Shown here: piece by piece, positions 1 through 8,200 of the stretch
How positions within the stretch are numbered: position 1 is the first letter of the stretch
How the letters are laid out: each line of letters starts with the position of its first letter
Source of the DNA: Candidatus Oscillochloris fontis
GTDB lineage: Bacteria; Chloroflexota; Chloroflexia; Chloroflexales; Chloroflexaceae
Reading direction: 5' to 3'
Length of the DNA: 64,000 nucleotides
Assembly (NCBI RefSeq): GCF_004138135.1
Contig: NZ_RYFD01000008.1
Location: 1-64,000 of the forward strand
Program-made: the position numbers and the translations under genes
The notes under the pieces: generated by a model
The model's database searches: none
The model's input: only the letters and a program-made list of their open reading frames with translations
Told to the model about the DNA's origin: nothing

Positions 1-1
1 A

Positions 2-1894
2 TCGCTGCGGTTACGGCGTATTGGGCGAATCAGCCTGCCCCACAATTACTGCCTGCTGGGGGGGCGTGAACGGATACGTCGGCGCTACCTAGAGGACTAT
101 CAACTCAAGGATTGCGAGATTATTGGCCATTCGCATTACGATGTTTTCCCTGAGATTCCCGACTATTGGCGGGCGATTCATCAGCGCTGTTTGCAGGGCG
201 CGGTGGAGAAGAACGAGGGGGAACCCTTCACCCGCAGTGATGGGCGGGTGGATTGGGTGCGTTGGGAGATCCATCCTTGGCGCAATAAGCAAGGTGAGAT
301 TGATGGCTTGGTACTCTTCTCGGAGGTAATTACCGAACGGGTTGAGGCGCTCCAAGCCTTCAAGGCGAGTGAGCAGCGCTACCGCCAGATGTTCGAGATG
401 CATGGCTTACCCAAACTGATCCTTGCTCCAGATACTGGTCAGATCATCAATGCGAACCCAGCGGCGGGCCGTTTCTATGGCTATACGGTCGAACAACTCA
501 AGACGCTCAATATGGCTGATCTCACACTCTTGCCGCCGGAAGAGGTGCGGCATAAGCTCATCCAGGCGATACACTCAAGCATATATTCGATAGAGTGTCT
601 CCATCGTGGGGCGGATGGTCAACCGCACAATGTAGAGATATTTGTTGGGTTGATCGAATTTGAGGATCGTAACGAACTCTACGCCCTGATCACCGACGTT
701 ACCGAGCGCCAACGCACACGCAAGGCGTTGCAGGAAGCCTACGATCTGATGGAACAGCGTGTGATTGCGCGTACTATCGAGCTACAGCGTTATGCCGCCC
801 AAGTCCAGGATCTGTATAACAATGCCCCCGCAGGCTACCACTCGTTGGATGCCAATGGCAGGTTTGTGCAGGTTAATGATACTGAACTGCGCTGGTTGGG
901 CTATACCCGTGAGGAGATGTTAGGTAAAAAGACCTTCGTTGATCTGATCTCTCCCGCCACGCGCCCAGTCTTTGATCATAACTTCCCCATCTTCAAACAG
1001 CAGGGCTGGATCAAGGGCTTAGAGTTTGAACTGGTGCGCAAGGATGGCACTACCTTCCCCGTCCTGATTGATGCGACGGCGATTATTGATGATCAGGGGC
1101 AATTTGTACATAGTCGCTCCACGGTCTACGACATGACCGAACGCAAGCAGGCTGATGATGCTCTCCGCATAGCATGGCAGAAGGAGCATGAACTGAGCGA
1201 ACTCAAATCGCGCTTCGTCTCGATGGCCTCGCATGAGTTTCGTACCCCCTTGGCCGCCATTTTGGCCACGACCGAAACCTTGACGATCTATCGGGATCGT
1301 ATGAACGAGGCCCAGATTGATGCGCGCTTAGATAAGATCCGCCAACAGGTGATGCACATGAAGGAGATTATGGAGGATGTGCTGCAATTGGCACGCATCC
1401 AGGCCGGGCGGATGGAGTTTAAGCCCTTGATCGAGGATTTTGATGCGCTTTGCCGCGAGATTGTTGAGGAGTATGAGACTCAGGTGCGGCAACCCGGACG
1501 CATCGCCTACCTCTGCCCACAGCGTCCTGTCCTCGCCGAGATTGATCCGCGTCTCATGCGCCAGATCATCAGCAACCTGATCTCGAATGCGCTCAAGTAC
1601 TCAGCGCCACAGTCGCAGGTGCAGGTTACGCTACAGCGCGAGGCCCACCAAGTCGTTCTGATGGTGACCGATCAGGGTATTGGTATTCCTCCTGATGATC
1701 TTAAGCGAATGTTTGATCCCTTCCACCGTGCAACCAATGTGGGTACGATTGCTGGAACTGGCCTGGGGTTGAGTATTACGCACCAAGCGGTTGAGATGCA
1801 CCACGGGACGATTCAGGTTGTGAGCGAGATGGATAAGGGTACCACGATACGAGTAGCGATCCCGCTGAAGATCGTTGTAGCAAAGGATAGCTAG
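2..1894 (+). CDS. PAS-domain sensor histidine kinase (5' partial)
   Basis: Membrane-independent looking sensor kinase cut by the left window edge; the frame is open from base 2, so the true start lies outside. The visible part (about 630 residues) begins in a PAS domain (HSHYDVFPEIP, then VRWEIHPW). Two more PAS folds follow, around bases 380-720 and 790-1150. Next come a HisKA helix with H-box SHEFRTPL near 1230 and a HATPase_c domain with N-box NLISNALKY near 1570 and G-boxes DQGIGIP and GTGLGLS. No transmembrane segment is visible in this part. The next gene, a receiver-kinase hybrid, starts 2 bases after the stop, so the two probably form one signalling unit. The signal sensed is unknown. 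Confidence 0.93.
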   Translation, partial: SLRLRRIGRISLPHNYCLLGGRERIRRRYLEDYQLKDCEIIGHSHYDVFPEIPDYWRAIHQRCLQGAVEKNEGEPFTRSDGRVDWVRWEIHPWRNKQGEIDGLVLFSEVITERVEALQAFKASEQRYRQMFEMHGLPKLILAPDTGQIINANPAAGRFYGYTVEQLKTLNMADLTLLPPEEVRHKLIQAIHSSIYSIECLHRGADGQPHNVEIFVGLIEFEDRNELYALITDVTERQRTRKALQEAYDLMEQRVIARTIELQRYAAQVQDLYNNAPAGYHSLDANGRFVQVNDTELRWLGYTREEMLGKKTFVDLISPATRPVFDHNFPIFKQQGWIKGLEFELVRKDGTTFPVLIDATAIIDDQGQFVHSRSTVYDMTERKQADDALRIAWQKEHELSELKSRFVSMASHEFRTPLAAILATTETLTIYRDRMNEAQIDARLDKIRQQVMHMKEIMEDVLQLARIQAGRMEFKPLIEDFDALCREIVEEYETQVRQPGRIAYLCPQRPVLAEIDPRLMRQIISNLISNALKYSAPQSQVQVTLQREAHQVVLMVTDQGIGIPPDDLKRMFDPFHRATNVGTIAGTGLGLSITHQAVEMHHGTIQVVSEMDKGTTIRVAIPLKIVVAKDS

Positions 1895-1896
1895 CG

Positions 1897-3024
1897 ATGG
1901 CGAAGATTTTGCTCATCGAAGACGAACCGACCATTCGTGAAGAGGTCTTGGATTGGCTTCAGTTTGAGGGCTATGAGGCGCTTGGTGCTCCCAATGGGCG
2001 GCTTGGGTTAGAGGTTATCCAGCGCGATCATCCCGATCTTATCTTGTGTGATATTGCCATGCCCGAAATGGATGGCCATGAGGTGTTGCTTGAGGTGCGG
2101 GCGAGTATGCGTTTCAGTTCCACTCCCTTTGTCTTTCTCACTGCCTCGGCGGATCGAGAGGCGATTCGTCGGGGGATGGATATGGGGGCTGATGACTATC
2201 TGACCAAGCCCTTCAGCCATGCTGAGTTGTTGAATATGGTACGCTCGAGGTTGCGCAAGAAGGAACTCCAAGAAGAGGTGATGCTCGGTCGCATCCAGAT
2301 GCTCGATGCGGCTCTAGCCGAGGAGCGCGAGCAGCGGCTGCTCAAGTCGCGTCTGGTGGCGATGTTCTCGCACGATTTTCGCAATCCGCTTACCGCGATC
2401 ATGGCTTCGGCTGAGTTGTTAGATGAGATGAGTGATCCACAGCACTATGTGACGCACAAACAGAAGTATGTGAATCGCATCTTTGGTTCGGTCTATATCC
2501 TGCTCCAGATGTTGGACGAGGTGATGGTCGTTGCCGAAATGGAGGGAGGGCACATCACATGTACTCCTCAGATGATGGATTTGCTCAGCTTTGTCGAGAA
2601 GATCATCGAGGAGTTTCGGCTTATTGATCGGAATGCCCATATCTTCAGTCTTACCTACAGCCTGCCTGAACAAATCGAACTTGATCCACGGCTCTTGCGG
2701 CATATCTTGGCCAACCTGATCGCCAATGCGATCAAGTACTCACCAGTCGGGAGTGAAATTAGGCTCAATCTCTCTCTCCACCATGATCAGATCTGGCTCG
2801 AAGTCCATGATCAGGGCATCGGCATTCCTACTGAAAGCCTCCCGTATCTCTATGAACCCTTCCACCGCGCCAAGAATGCCAAACAGATCAAGGGTGTCGG
2901 CTTAGGGCTGAGTATCGTCAGGGAGTGTGTGCTGGCCCATAACGGACAGATTGCGGTTGAAACGCAGGTCAATGGTGGTACGATGTTCAAGGTAGTGCTA
3001 CCCTTGGTGCCAATTTCTACATGA
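1897..3024 (+). CDS. hybrid response regulator / histidine kinase
   Basis: 375 residues. The N-terminal receiver (about residues 1-120) has phospho-acceptor Asp in LILCDIAMPEMDG and the conserved Lys in YLTKPF. A coiled linker follows, then a HisKA helix with H-box SHDFRNPLTA and a HATPase_c domain (N-box NLIANAIKY, DQGIGIP, GVGLGLS). The order receiver-then-kinase suggests it takes phosphate from the upstream PAS kinase and acts as a second kinase, but no DNA-binding output domain is present. Translation is probably coupled to the upstream gene (2-base gap). Confidence 0.93.
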   Translation: MAKILLIEDEPTIREEVLDWLQFEGYEALGAPNGRLGLEVIQRDHPDLILCDIAMPEMDGHEVLLEVRASMRFSSTPFVFLTASADREAIRRGMDMGADDYLTKPFSHAELLNMVRSRLRKKELQEEVMLGRIQMLDAALAEEREQRLLKSRLVAMFSHDFRNPLTAIMASAELLDEMSDPQHYVTHKQKYVNRIFGSVYILLQMLDEVMVVAEMEGGHITCTPQMMDLLSFVEKIIEEFRLIDRNAHIFSLTYSLPEQIELDPRLLRHILANLIANAIKYSPVGSEIRLNLSLHHDQIWLEVHDQGIGIPTESLPYLYEPFHRAKNAKQIKGVGLGLSIVRECVLAHNGQIAVETQVNGGTMFKVVLPLVPIST

Positions 3025-3040
3025 ATGGATTGATGTCTCT

Positions 3041-3748
3041 ATGACCACTGCCTTGATCACAACCAGCGCTCTGGCCCGCAGTTACGCCATGGGTAAGACA
3101 AGTGTGGCCGCGCTGCGTGGGGTGGATCTGACGGTGCAGCCGGGTGAGTTCGTGGCGCTGGTGGGGCCGAGTGGCAGCGGGAAGAGTACGCTGCTGCACC
3201 TGATCGGTGGTTTGGTGCGCCCTAGTGCCGGTGAGGTGTGGGTGCATGGTTTGGAGTTGGGGCGCAGTAGCGATGCCGAGTTGGTGGCCTACCGCCGCGA
3301 TACGCTTGGTTTTATCTTCCAGAGCTTCAACCTCTTACCGATCAAGTCGGCATGGGAGAATGTGGCCGTACCACTCATGCTCGCCGGTGCGCCGCTAGCC
3401 ACTCGCAAGGCGCGTGCCCTCACATTGCTCGATCAACTCGGCTTGGCCGCCCGCGCCGATCATCGCCCCTCGGAACTCAGCGGCGGTGAACAACAGCGCG
3501 TCGCCATCGCCCGCTCTCTGGCCAACCGTCCGCGCCTACTCCTCGCCGACGAACCCACTGGCAACCTCGACTCGCGCACTGGGAGCGAGATTATGGGCCT
3601 TCTCCAGCGCCTTGTGCGTGACGAGGGGCTGACCATGCTGCTCGTCACCCATGATATGGGTGTGGCCAGTTTTGCCGACCGCATCGTGCATCTACGCGAT
3701 GGGATGATCGAGCGGATTGAGGCGGTGGGGCACAATGCGCAATCGTAG
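3041..3748 (+). CDS. ABC transporter ATP-binding protein (LolD/MacB type)
   Basis: 235 residues, the usual length for this family. Walker A GPSGSGKST, Q-loop region FIFQSFNLLP, signature LSGGEQQRVAIARSLA, Walker B LLLADEPT and H-loop LLVTHDMG are all intact. Sequence style matches the ATPases that drive FtsX/MacB-like permeases (lipoprotein release, efflux or cell-envelope mechanotransmission). No permease gene is next to it, so its membrane partner must be encoded elsewhere. The gene ends inside a hairpin that also ends the convergent HD-GYP gene. Confidence 0.93.
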   Translation: MTTALITTSALARSYAMGKTSVAALRGVDLTVQPGEFVALVGPSGSGKSTLLHLIGGLVRPSAGEVWVHGLELGRSSDAELVAYRRDTLGFIFQSFNLLPIKSAWENVAVPLMLAGAPLATRKARALTLLDQLGLAARADHRPSELSGGEQQRVAIARSLANRPRLLLADEPTGNLDSRTGSEIMGLLQRLVRDEGLTMLLVTHDMGVASFADRIVHLRDGMIERIEAVGHNAQS

Positions 3749-3772
3749 AGACGCAAAATATTGCGTCTCTAC
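3745..3772. terminator. shared stop-codon hairpin, bidirectional terminator-like
   Basis: Perfect 12-bp inverted repeat (3745-3756 / 3761-3772, arm GTAGAGACGCAA) with loop AATA. Its left end supplies the TAG stop of the ABC ATPase (3746-3748). Its right end, read on the minus strand, supplies the TAG stop of the HD-GYP gene (3769-3771). The same GTAGAGACGC motif recurs at 37912 and 49553. No long T-run follows, so terminator activity is inferred. Confidence 0.6.
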
Positions 3773-5322
3773 CCACCATCCATCACCTGAAAGAAGATCC
3801 GTACCGCCTCTGGATCAAGGTGGCTCCCGGCCAAGGTGTTGATGTGGTCGCGTACCCGTTCGACTGGCCAGGCAGGACGGTAGGGGCGATCCGAGCGTAG
3901 CGCATCCCAGATGTCAATCACCGCGAAGAGCCGTGCGGCAAGTGGGATCTCGGTTCCACGCAACCCACGTGGGTAGCCCGTACCATCCCAACGCTCGTGG
4001 TGGCAGTAGGGGATGGCGAGCGCGGGATGCAAGAAACTGATCGGCATCAGGAGTTGGTAGGCATAGACGGGATGCATGCGCATGATGGCCCACTCCTCCT
4101 CGCTGAGCGGGCCGGGTTTGAGTAGAATCGCGTCAGGCACCCCCATCTTGCCGATGTCGTGCAGCAGTGCCCCCCATCGCGCATAGTTGATCTCCTCCTC
4201 GCCCATTCCCGCAGCCCGCGCCATGCGCACCGTCATCTCCGTCACCCGCTGCGAATGCCCCTGCGTCTCCTGATCGCGGAGGTCGAGTGCTCGTGACCAG
4301 CCCTCTAGGGTGCTGTTGTAGGCGGCGAAGATCTCGTGGTTGGAGTGTTGCAGATCATTGACCAAGCGGGCATTCTCGATGGCCACGGCGGCAATGTTCG
4401 CGGCCATACCTAGCATCGCCGCGTGGCCCATACTAAAACTGCCGGGGCTAAAGCTCTGCACTTGAAGTACCCCAATCACCTGTTCACGGGCGATCATGGG
4501 CACATAGAGGATCGATTCGGCAACCCCGCCCTCATCACTTCCCACCTCCACGACTTGGATGGAACGCTGGTTCAATTCCTCAAAGCTGCCCACAATCATT
4601 GGTTGGCGCTTGTGGATGGTGTCGCTCTGAATACCTTTTCCAGGCGGAGCCAGCGTGAAGATGGGAAACTCACGCGGATCGATCTGTTCACCATCCAGAA
4701 TCGCAAAGACGCAGCGGATCTGCTGGGTTGTCGCATCAAAGAGCGAGAAGATTGCCCCGGCCACATCGGGCAACAACTTCATGGCCACCTCATAGAGTAG
4801 CCGATACATCCGCTCAAGATCGAGCGTCTCGGCCAAGGCCCGCCCCAGCGTATTAATCACCTCCAGATCCTCACTACGCGAACGGGCATGACTGAGGCGT
4901 ATGGCATGCACTACCGCTTGGCTGGTCAGATCGGCAATGCTGGTGAGGAGGTGCTGATGCTGGCGGGCCGGATTGAGCAGCACGAGCGCCCCAACGGGAA
5001 TGCCGTCATGCCACAGACCGATGCTATGTACCTGACCGAGCATGTGTGGGGAGTATTGGGGTTGGGCAGGGGCGGGGTGGCTGGGCGGGGGGATGAATTG
5101 CGCCACCTGGGCCAGATCTGCGCCGCGACTGCGTACCATGCGGATCACCCGGCACTCTTCATCATAGGCTCCGATGATGGCCATGGTTTGAAAGGCTACT
5201 GCTACTTCATAACAAATCAGATCTAATACTGAATCTAATAAGTGATCGTTATTCAGTTCTTTGATTAGCCGAGTCAGCAGGGTGAATGCCTCAGCATTGC
5301 TCAGTTCATGCGGATCGGCCAC
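3769..5322 (-). CDS. GAF - HD-GYP phosphodiesterase-like signalling protein
   Basis: 517 residues. Two GAF-like sensor domains (about residues 20-160 and 170-320; the second contains YVPMIAREQVIGVLQVQS) are followed by an HD-GYP domain (about 335-517). The metal and signature motifs HDIGK (HD near residue 388) and HHERWDGTGYP (near 440-450) are intact, so cyclic-di-GMP hydrolysis is plausible. The short second motif is the classical GYP form. There is no transmembrane segment. The convergent ABC gene shares its stop-codon hairpin. The ligand of the GAF domains cannot be told from sequence. Confidence 0.92.
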   Translation of the reverse strand: MADPHELSNAEAFTLLTRLIKELNNDHLLDSVLDLICYEVAVAFQTMAIIGAYDEECRVIRMVRSRGADLAQVAQFIPPPSHPAPAQPQYSPHMLGQVHSIGLWHDGIPVGALVLLNPARQHQHLLTSIADLTSQAVVHAIRLSHARSRSEDLEVINTLGRALAETLDLERMYRLLYEVAMKLLPDVAGAIFSLFDATTQQIRCVFAILDGEQIDPREFPIFTLAPPGKGIQSDTIHKRQPMIVGSFEELNQRSIQVVEVGSDEGGVAESILYVPMIAREQVIGVLQVQSFSPGSFSMGHAAMLGMAANIAAVAIENARLVNDLQHSNHEIFAAYNSTLEGWSRALDLRDQETQGHSQRVTEMTVRMARAAGMGEEEINYARWGALLHDIGKMGVPDAILLKPGPLSEEEWAIMRMHPVYAYQLLMPISFLHPALAIPYCHHERWDGTGYPRGLRGTEIPLAARLFAVIDIWDALRSDRPYRPAWPVERVRDHINTLAGSHLDPEAVRIFFQVMDGG

Positions 5323-5354
5323 GTCTCCCCCTGCTGCTATGGTAGCTCTGTTAG

Positions 5355-5490
5355 GTAAGAGTTCACACTCCTCCTAGCTTCCAGGTTTTGACGCAAAGAC
5401 GCAGAGGCGCAAAGCCTGCAATACAACCTTTGCGTCCTTGCGCCTTTGCGTCAATACGAGATTTCTTTTACCCCAAGTGTGAACAGTTAC
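5355..5490. mobile_element. 136-bp GTAA-ended MITE, complete copy
   Basis: Non-autonomous element with terminal inverted repeats (left GTAAGAGTTCACACTCCTCC, right end AAGTGTGAACAGTTAC) around a long imperfect internal palindrome built from GACGCAAAG / CTTTGCGTC blocks. It is flanked by perfect 8-bp direct repeats TCTGTTAG (5347-5354 and 5491-5498), the mark of transposition. It encodes no protein. GTAA termini and 8-bp duplications recall the IS66 family, whose transposase could mobilise it; that link is from memory of the family, not a match. Confidence 0.9.
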
Positions 5491-5560
5491 TCTGTTAGGG
5501 CATATTGTACGGTATATCGGTGTATGGTACACTAGTCGCTTCATAGGGCTATCAATGCCC

Positions 5561-5602
5561 TTGAAATTCGTTCCAGACTATGTTATCCTAATATTATAGG
5601 AT
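5561..5602 (+). promoter_or_regulatory. candidate promoter with operator over the -10 region
   Basis: TTGAAA (5561-5566), a 17-base spacer and TATCCT (5584-5589) form a plausible promoter just before the XRE/ImmA operon. An inverted repeat ATCCTA-N6-TAGGAT (5585-5602) covers the -10 box. That is where an autorepressor such as the XRE protein of this operon would bind. Inference only. Confidence 0.4.
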
Positions 5603-5613
5603 GTTTGTTCTGT

Positions 5614-5853
5614 ATGCCTTCCTACGACTACCTCATCAGTTTGTGCCGGGAATATCAGCAACTTGTTGACGATATTCAATCGGGCATGCTAGAGACTGAT
5701 GAAATTCGTGAACTTAATGGCCAGCGTACCGTCTTGCATGAGCAGGTGATGGAAGAGATGCAACGATTGGGAATATCCTTCACGGATCGTGAACATGCGA
5801 TGCGGCAGGCATTTCAGATTGCTCGTTGGCTAGGAATGGAGGCAGAATCATGA
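5614..5853 (+). CDS. small hypothetical protein, first gene of XRE/ImmA operon
   Basis: 79 residues from ATG 5614 (a TTG at 5605 could add three residues). It is acidic, predicted helical, without Cys or transmembrane segments, beginning MPSYDYLISLCREYQQ. I do not recognise a family. Its stop overlaps the start of the next gene (ATGA at 5850), and together with the XRE-like and ImmA-like genes it forms a tight operon. The A/T-rich composition differs from the surrounding metabolic genes, which fits a mobile or defence-related module. Confidence 0.7.
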   Translation: MPSYDYLISLCREYQQLVDDIQSGMLETDEIRELNGQRTVLHEQVMEEMQRLGISFTDREHAMRQAFQIARWLGMEAES

Positions 5854-6314
5854 CATTTCGTTGCCCATATACTGACATCTGCCGTGCGCAAGCCTTGCGT
5901 GAATTTGCTGAGACTCCCGATCTTGCCGCACTTTTTACTCAGCGCCTTCAGTGTGGCGAGCGTGATTCGCAAAAGGCACACCGCTGCGCGATCATTCTAG
6001 GGCTTGCTGAACAACAATTTCCCACTCTAGGGAACTATGTACAGACCCAGCGCCGTGAATCCGATATTCCGCAGCGTATCCTTGCACAAAAAGTAGGTAT
6101 GACTGTTCAAGAACTGCGTGATCTTGAACTGAATAAGCTTGATCCAAGGAAGTTCTCAACCGGTCTCATTGAGCACCTTGCACTAGCGTTGAATGCGTCG
6201 GCTGAATACCTCAAGATGCTGGCACGCTTTACAACGCAAGCCGGCAATCCACGCCATGGTACCGTTTTTGCGCGTACCATTCTGATTGATACCAATTCAA
6301 AAGAACAACCCTAG
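5850..6314 (+). CDS. XRE-family HTH protein with N-terminal Cys cluster
   Basis: 154 residues. ATG 5850 is chosen because it overlaps the upstream stop. The N-terminus has a cysteine pattern (CPYTDIC, then LQCGERDSQKAHRC) that could bind a metal. Residues about 70-125 form a Cro/cI-like helix-turn-helix (IPQRILAQKVGMTVQELRD). It probably represses its own operon through the inverted repeat over the promoter. XRE regulators paired with ImmA-type peptidases are usually cleaved or inactivated by the peptidase; here the pairing is 6 bases apart. Confidence 0.82.
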   Translation: MTFRCPYTDICRAQALREFAETPDLAALFTQRLQCGERDSQKAHRCAIILGLAEQQFPTLGNYVQTQRRESDIPQRILAQKVGMTVQELRDLELNKLDPRKFSTGLIEHLALALNASAEYLKMLARFTTQAGNPRHGTVFARTILIDTNSKEQP

Positions 6315-6320
6315 GGGCGG

Positions 6321-6947
6321 ATGATGCGTTGGACAGAATTTGCAGCTAAAGAGGCGCGCCAGACCTTAGCCGCATGGGAAGCGCGGATTGGTGCGCTCCA
6401 ACCGCCAATTGCAGTCGAAGATCTTGCTGATCTGCTCTATCTCTTAGCCATTGATACCACAAGTGATTTGCCATCAACCTTAGCTGGGCGTTTGTATGCT
6501 GAACAGCGTATTATTGAGGTACGACGTAGCGATCATTCACAACGCCAGCGTTTCACCATTGCCCATGAAATAGGTCATTACCGGCTACATGTGATCGCTG
6601 AGGGAATCCAGCAGAAGTATGATTGTAGTACCGAGAGTATGAGTGTGCTTGATGGTATTGTATCGCAGAATCTATCTCTACCAGAATGTACATTACCAAA
6701 AGGACTAAACAACAGCAAACCCGCAAATCTTGATCTGCGCCGCCGTGAGATTGAGGCGAATACATTTGCCGCTGAACTTCTGATGCCTGCTCATTTGATT
6801 GAGGCAGCCGTCTATCGTGACGGCGTCAACATCAATCACCTGGCCAATCTTTTTGATGTTTCGCGTCAGGCGATGCGTTATCGCCTTGAAAAGCTACTCT
6901 TTCTTCCCACCCCAAATGCGCAGATGAACTTTTTCACCGACCTGTAA
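6321..6947 (+). CDS. ImmA/IrrE-family metallopeptidase
   Basis: 208 residues. The zinc-peptidase motif HEIGH sits in FTIAHEIGHYRLH; a later Glu in REIEANTFAAELLMP completes the usual ImmA/IrrE pattern. The C-terminus (LANLFDVSRQAMRYRLEKL) looks like a small helix-turn-helix. Family members cleave XRE-type repressors (ImmA-ImmR, IrrE-DdrO), so the upstream XRE protein is the likely substrate. An insert between the HEIGH motif and EANTFAAELL (about residues 92-135) is longer than in compact members. No phage or integrase genes are nearby. Confidence 0.88.
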   Translation: MMRWTEFAAKEARQTLAAWEARIGALQPPIAVEDLADLLYLLAIDTTSDLPSTLAGRLYAEQRIIEVRRSDHSQRQRFTIAHEIGHYRLHVIAEGIQQKYDCSTESMSVLDGIVSQNLSLPECTLPKGLNNSKPANLDLRRREIEANTFAAELLMPAHLIEAAVYRDGVNINHLANLFDVSRQAMRYRLEKLLFLPTPNAQMNFFTDL

Positions 6948-6983
6948 TCCTGATAATCCACACTAAGTTTACGAGGTTCCCCT

Positions 6984-8180
6984 ATGTCTGTTGAGTTTGG
7001 CCCCAGTACGGCTGCTGTCCACGCGGGTGAGCCACGTCAGCGCGCCCATGACGCGATTACCACAGCGGTCGTGCATGCCTCGACCTACACCTTCGCCAAG
7101 AGTGCCGATGTGATCGATCTCCAGGCTGGTCGGGTGGTGCGCGATGAGTATGGTCGCTATGGCAACCCCACCATCCGCGCCGCCGAGGCCAAACTGGCCG
7201 CTCTCGAAGCCCCTCAGGGTGGTGCCGCCGCCCTGCTCTGCCCCTCCGGCATGAATGCGATTACCTCGACCATCCTCGCGCTGGTGCCGACGGGTGGCCA
7301 CCTCATCCTCACCGATGATTGCTACCGCCGTACCCGCCAGTTTGTACAGACGATCTTGGTGCGCCTCGGTATTGAACATACGGTCATCCCGGTCTGTAAT
7401 ACGGAGGCTCTCGCCGCCGCGATCCGTCCCGGCCAGACCAGCCTGATTCTCAGTGAGGCACCGACGAACCCCTATCTGCGCGTGACCAATCTGGCCGATG
7501 TGGTCGCGGTGGCGCGCCAGCACCAGATCTTGACCCTGATTGATGCCACTTTTGCCACGCCCTACAACATGCGCCCACTTGAATATGGCATTGATCTGGT
7601 TGTCCATAGCTGCACCAAGTACTTGGGTGGCCATAACGATCTGCTGGCCGGGGTGGTGATTGGTGCCCCGGAATTGATCCAGCCGCTGCGCCATGAGCAA
7701 GGGATCATGGGGGCGATCAGTGATCCCCAGAGCGCCTTTCTGCTGCTGCGTGGCCTCAAGACCTTTGGCCTGCGCATGGAGCGCCACAACCAGAATGGCC
7801 TCGCGGTGGCCCAGTTCTTGGAGCGCCACCCACGTGTGACCCACGTCCACTATCCGGGTCTCCCCAGCCACCCCGATCATGCGGTTGCCACGGCCCAGAT
7901 GCGCGGCTTTGGTGGGGTGGTTTCGTTCGAGATCGAGGGTGATCTGGCGGCCACCGCCCACATGATCGATCTGGTCAAGATTCCCTACATCGCCCCTAGC
8001 CTGGGTGGGGTGGAGAGCCTGATCGAACAACCGGCGATCATTAGTTACTACGAGATGACTACCGAGCAATGCAACGCCGTCGGGATCTACGACAACCTCG
8101 TGCGCTTCGCGTGTGGCGTTGAGGATGCTGTGGATCTGATCGCCGATCTGGCCCAGGCGTTGGATGGGTATACCGTGTGA
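6984..8180 (+). CDS. trans-sulfuration family PLP enzyme (cystathionine gamma-synthase/beta-lyase type)
   Basis: 398 residues, full length for the Cys/Met-metabolism PLP family. YGRYGNPT lies near the N-terminus and the PLP-binding Lys is in HSCTKYLGGHND. The C-terminal SLGGVESLIEQPA motif is typical. The family covers cystathionine gamma-synthase, beta-lyase and methionine gamma-lyase, and I cannot choose among them from sequence. A GAGG ribosome site precedes the ATG by 8 bases. It stands alone between the ImmA operon and the convergent kdpE gene. Confidence 0.92.
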   Translation: MSVEFGPSTAAVHAGEPRQRAHDAITTAVVHASTYTFAKSADVIDLQAGRVVRDEYGRYGNPTIRAAEAKLAALEAPQGGAAALLCPSGMNAITSTILALVPTGGHLILTDDCYRRTRQFVQTILVRLGIEHTVIPVCNTEALAAAIRPGQTSLILSEAPTNPYLRVTNLADVVAVARQHQILTLIDATFATPYNMRPLEYGIDLVVHSCTKYLGGHNDLLAGVVIGAPELIQPLRHEQGIMGAISDPQSAFLLLRGLKTFGLRMERHNQNGLAVAQFLERHPRVTHVHYPGLPSHPDHAVATAQMRGFGGVVSFEIEGDLAATAHMIDLVKIPYIAPSLGGVESLIEQPAIISYYEMTTEQCNAVGIYDNLVRFACGVEDAVDLIADLAQALDGYTV

Positions 8181-8200
8181 GAGGCTGGGTATCGTGTGGG

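Noticed and set aside
5561-6947. Prophage or integrative element repressor region
   Set aside because: XRE/ImmA genes suggested it, but no integrase, attachment site or structural phage genes lie nearby.
6969-8069. 366-codon open frame opposite the PLP enzyme gene
   Set aside because: Antisense shadow of a well-conserved enzyme; no recognisable domain, composition rich in His/Arg/Gln as expected for a shadow.
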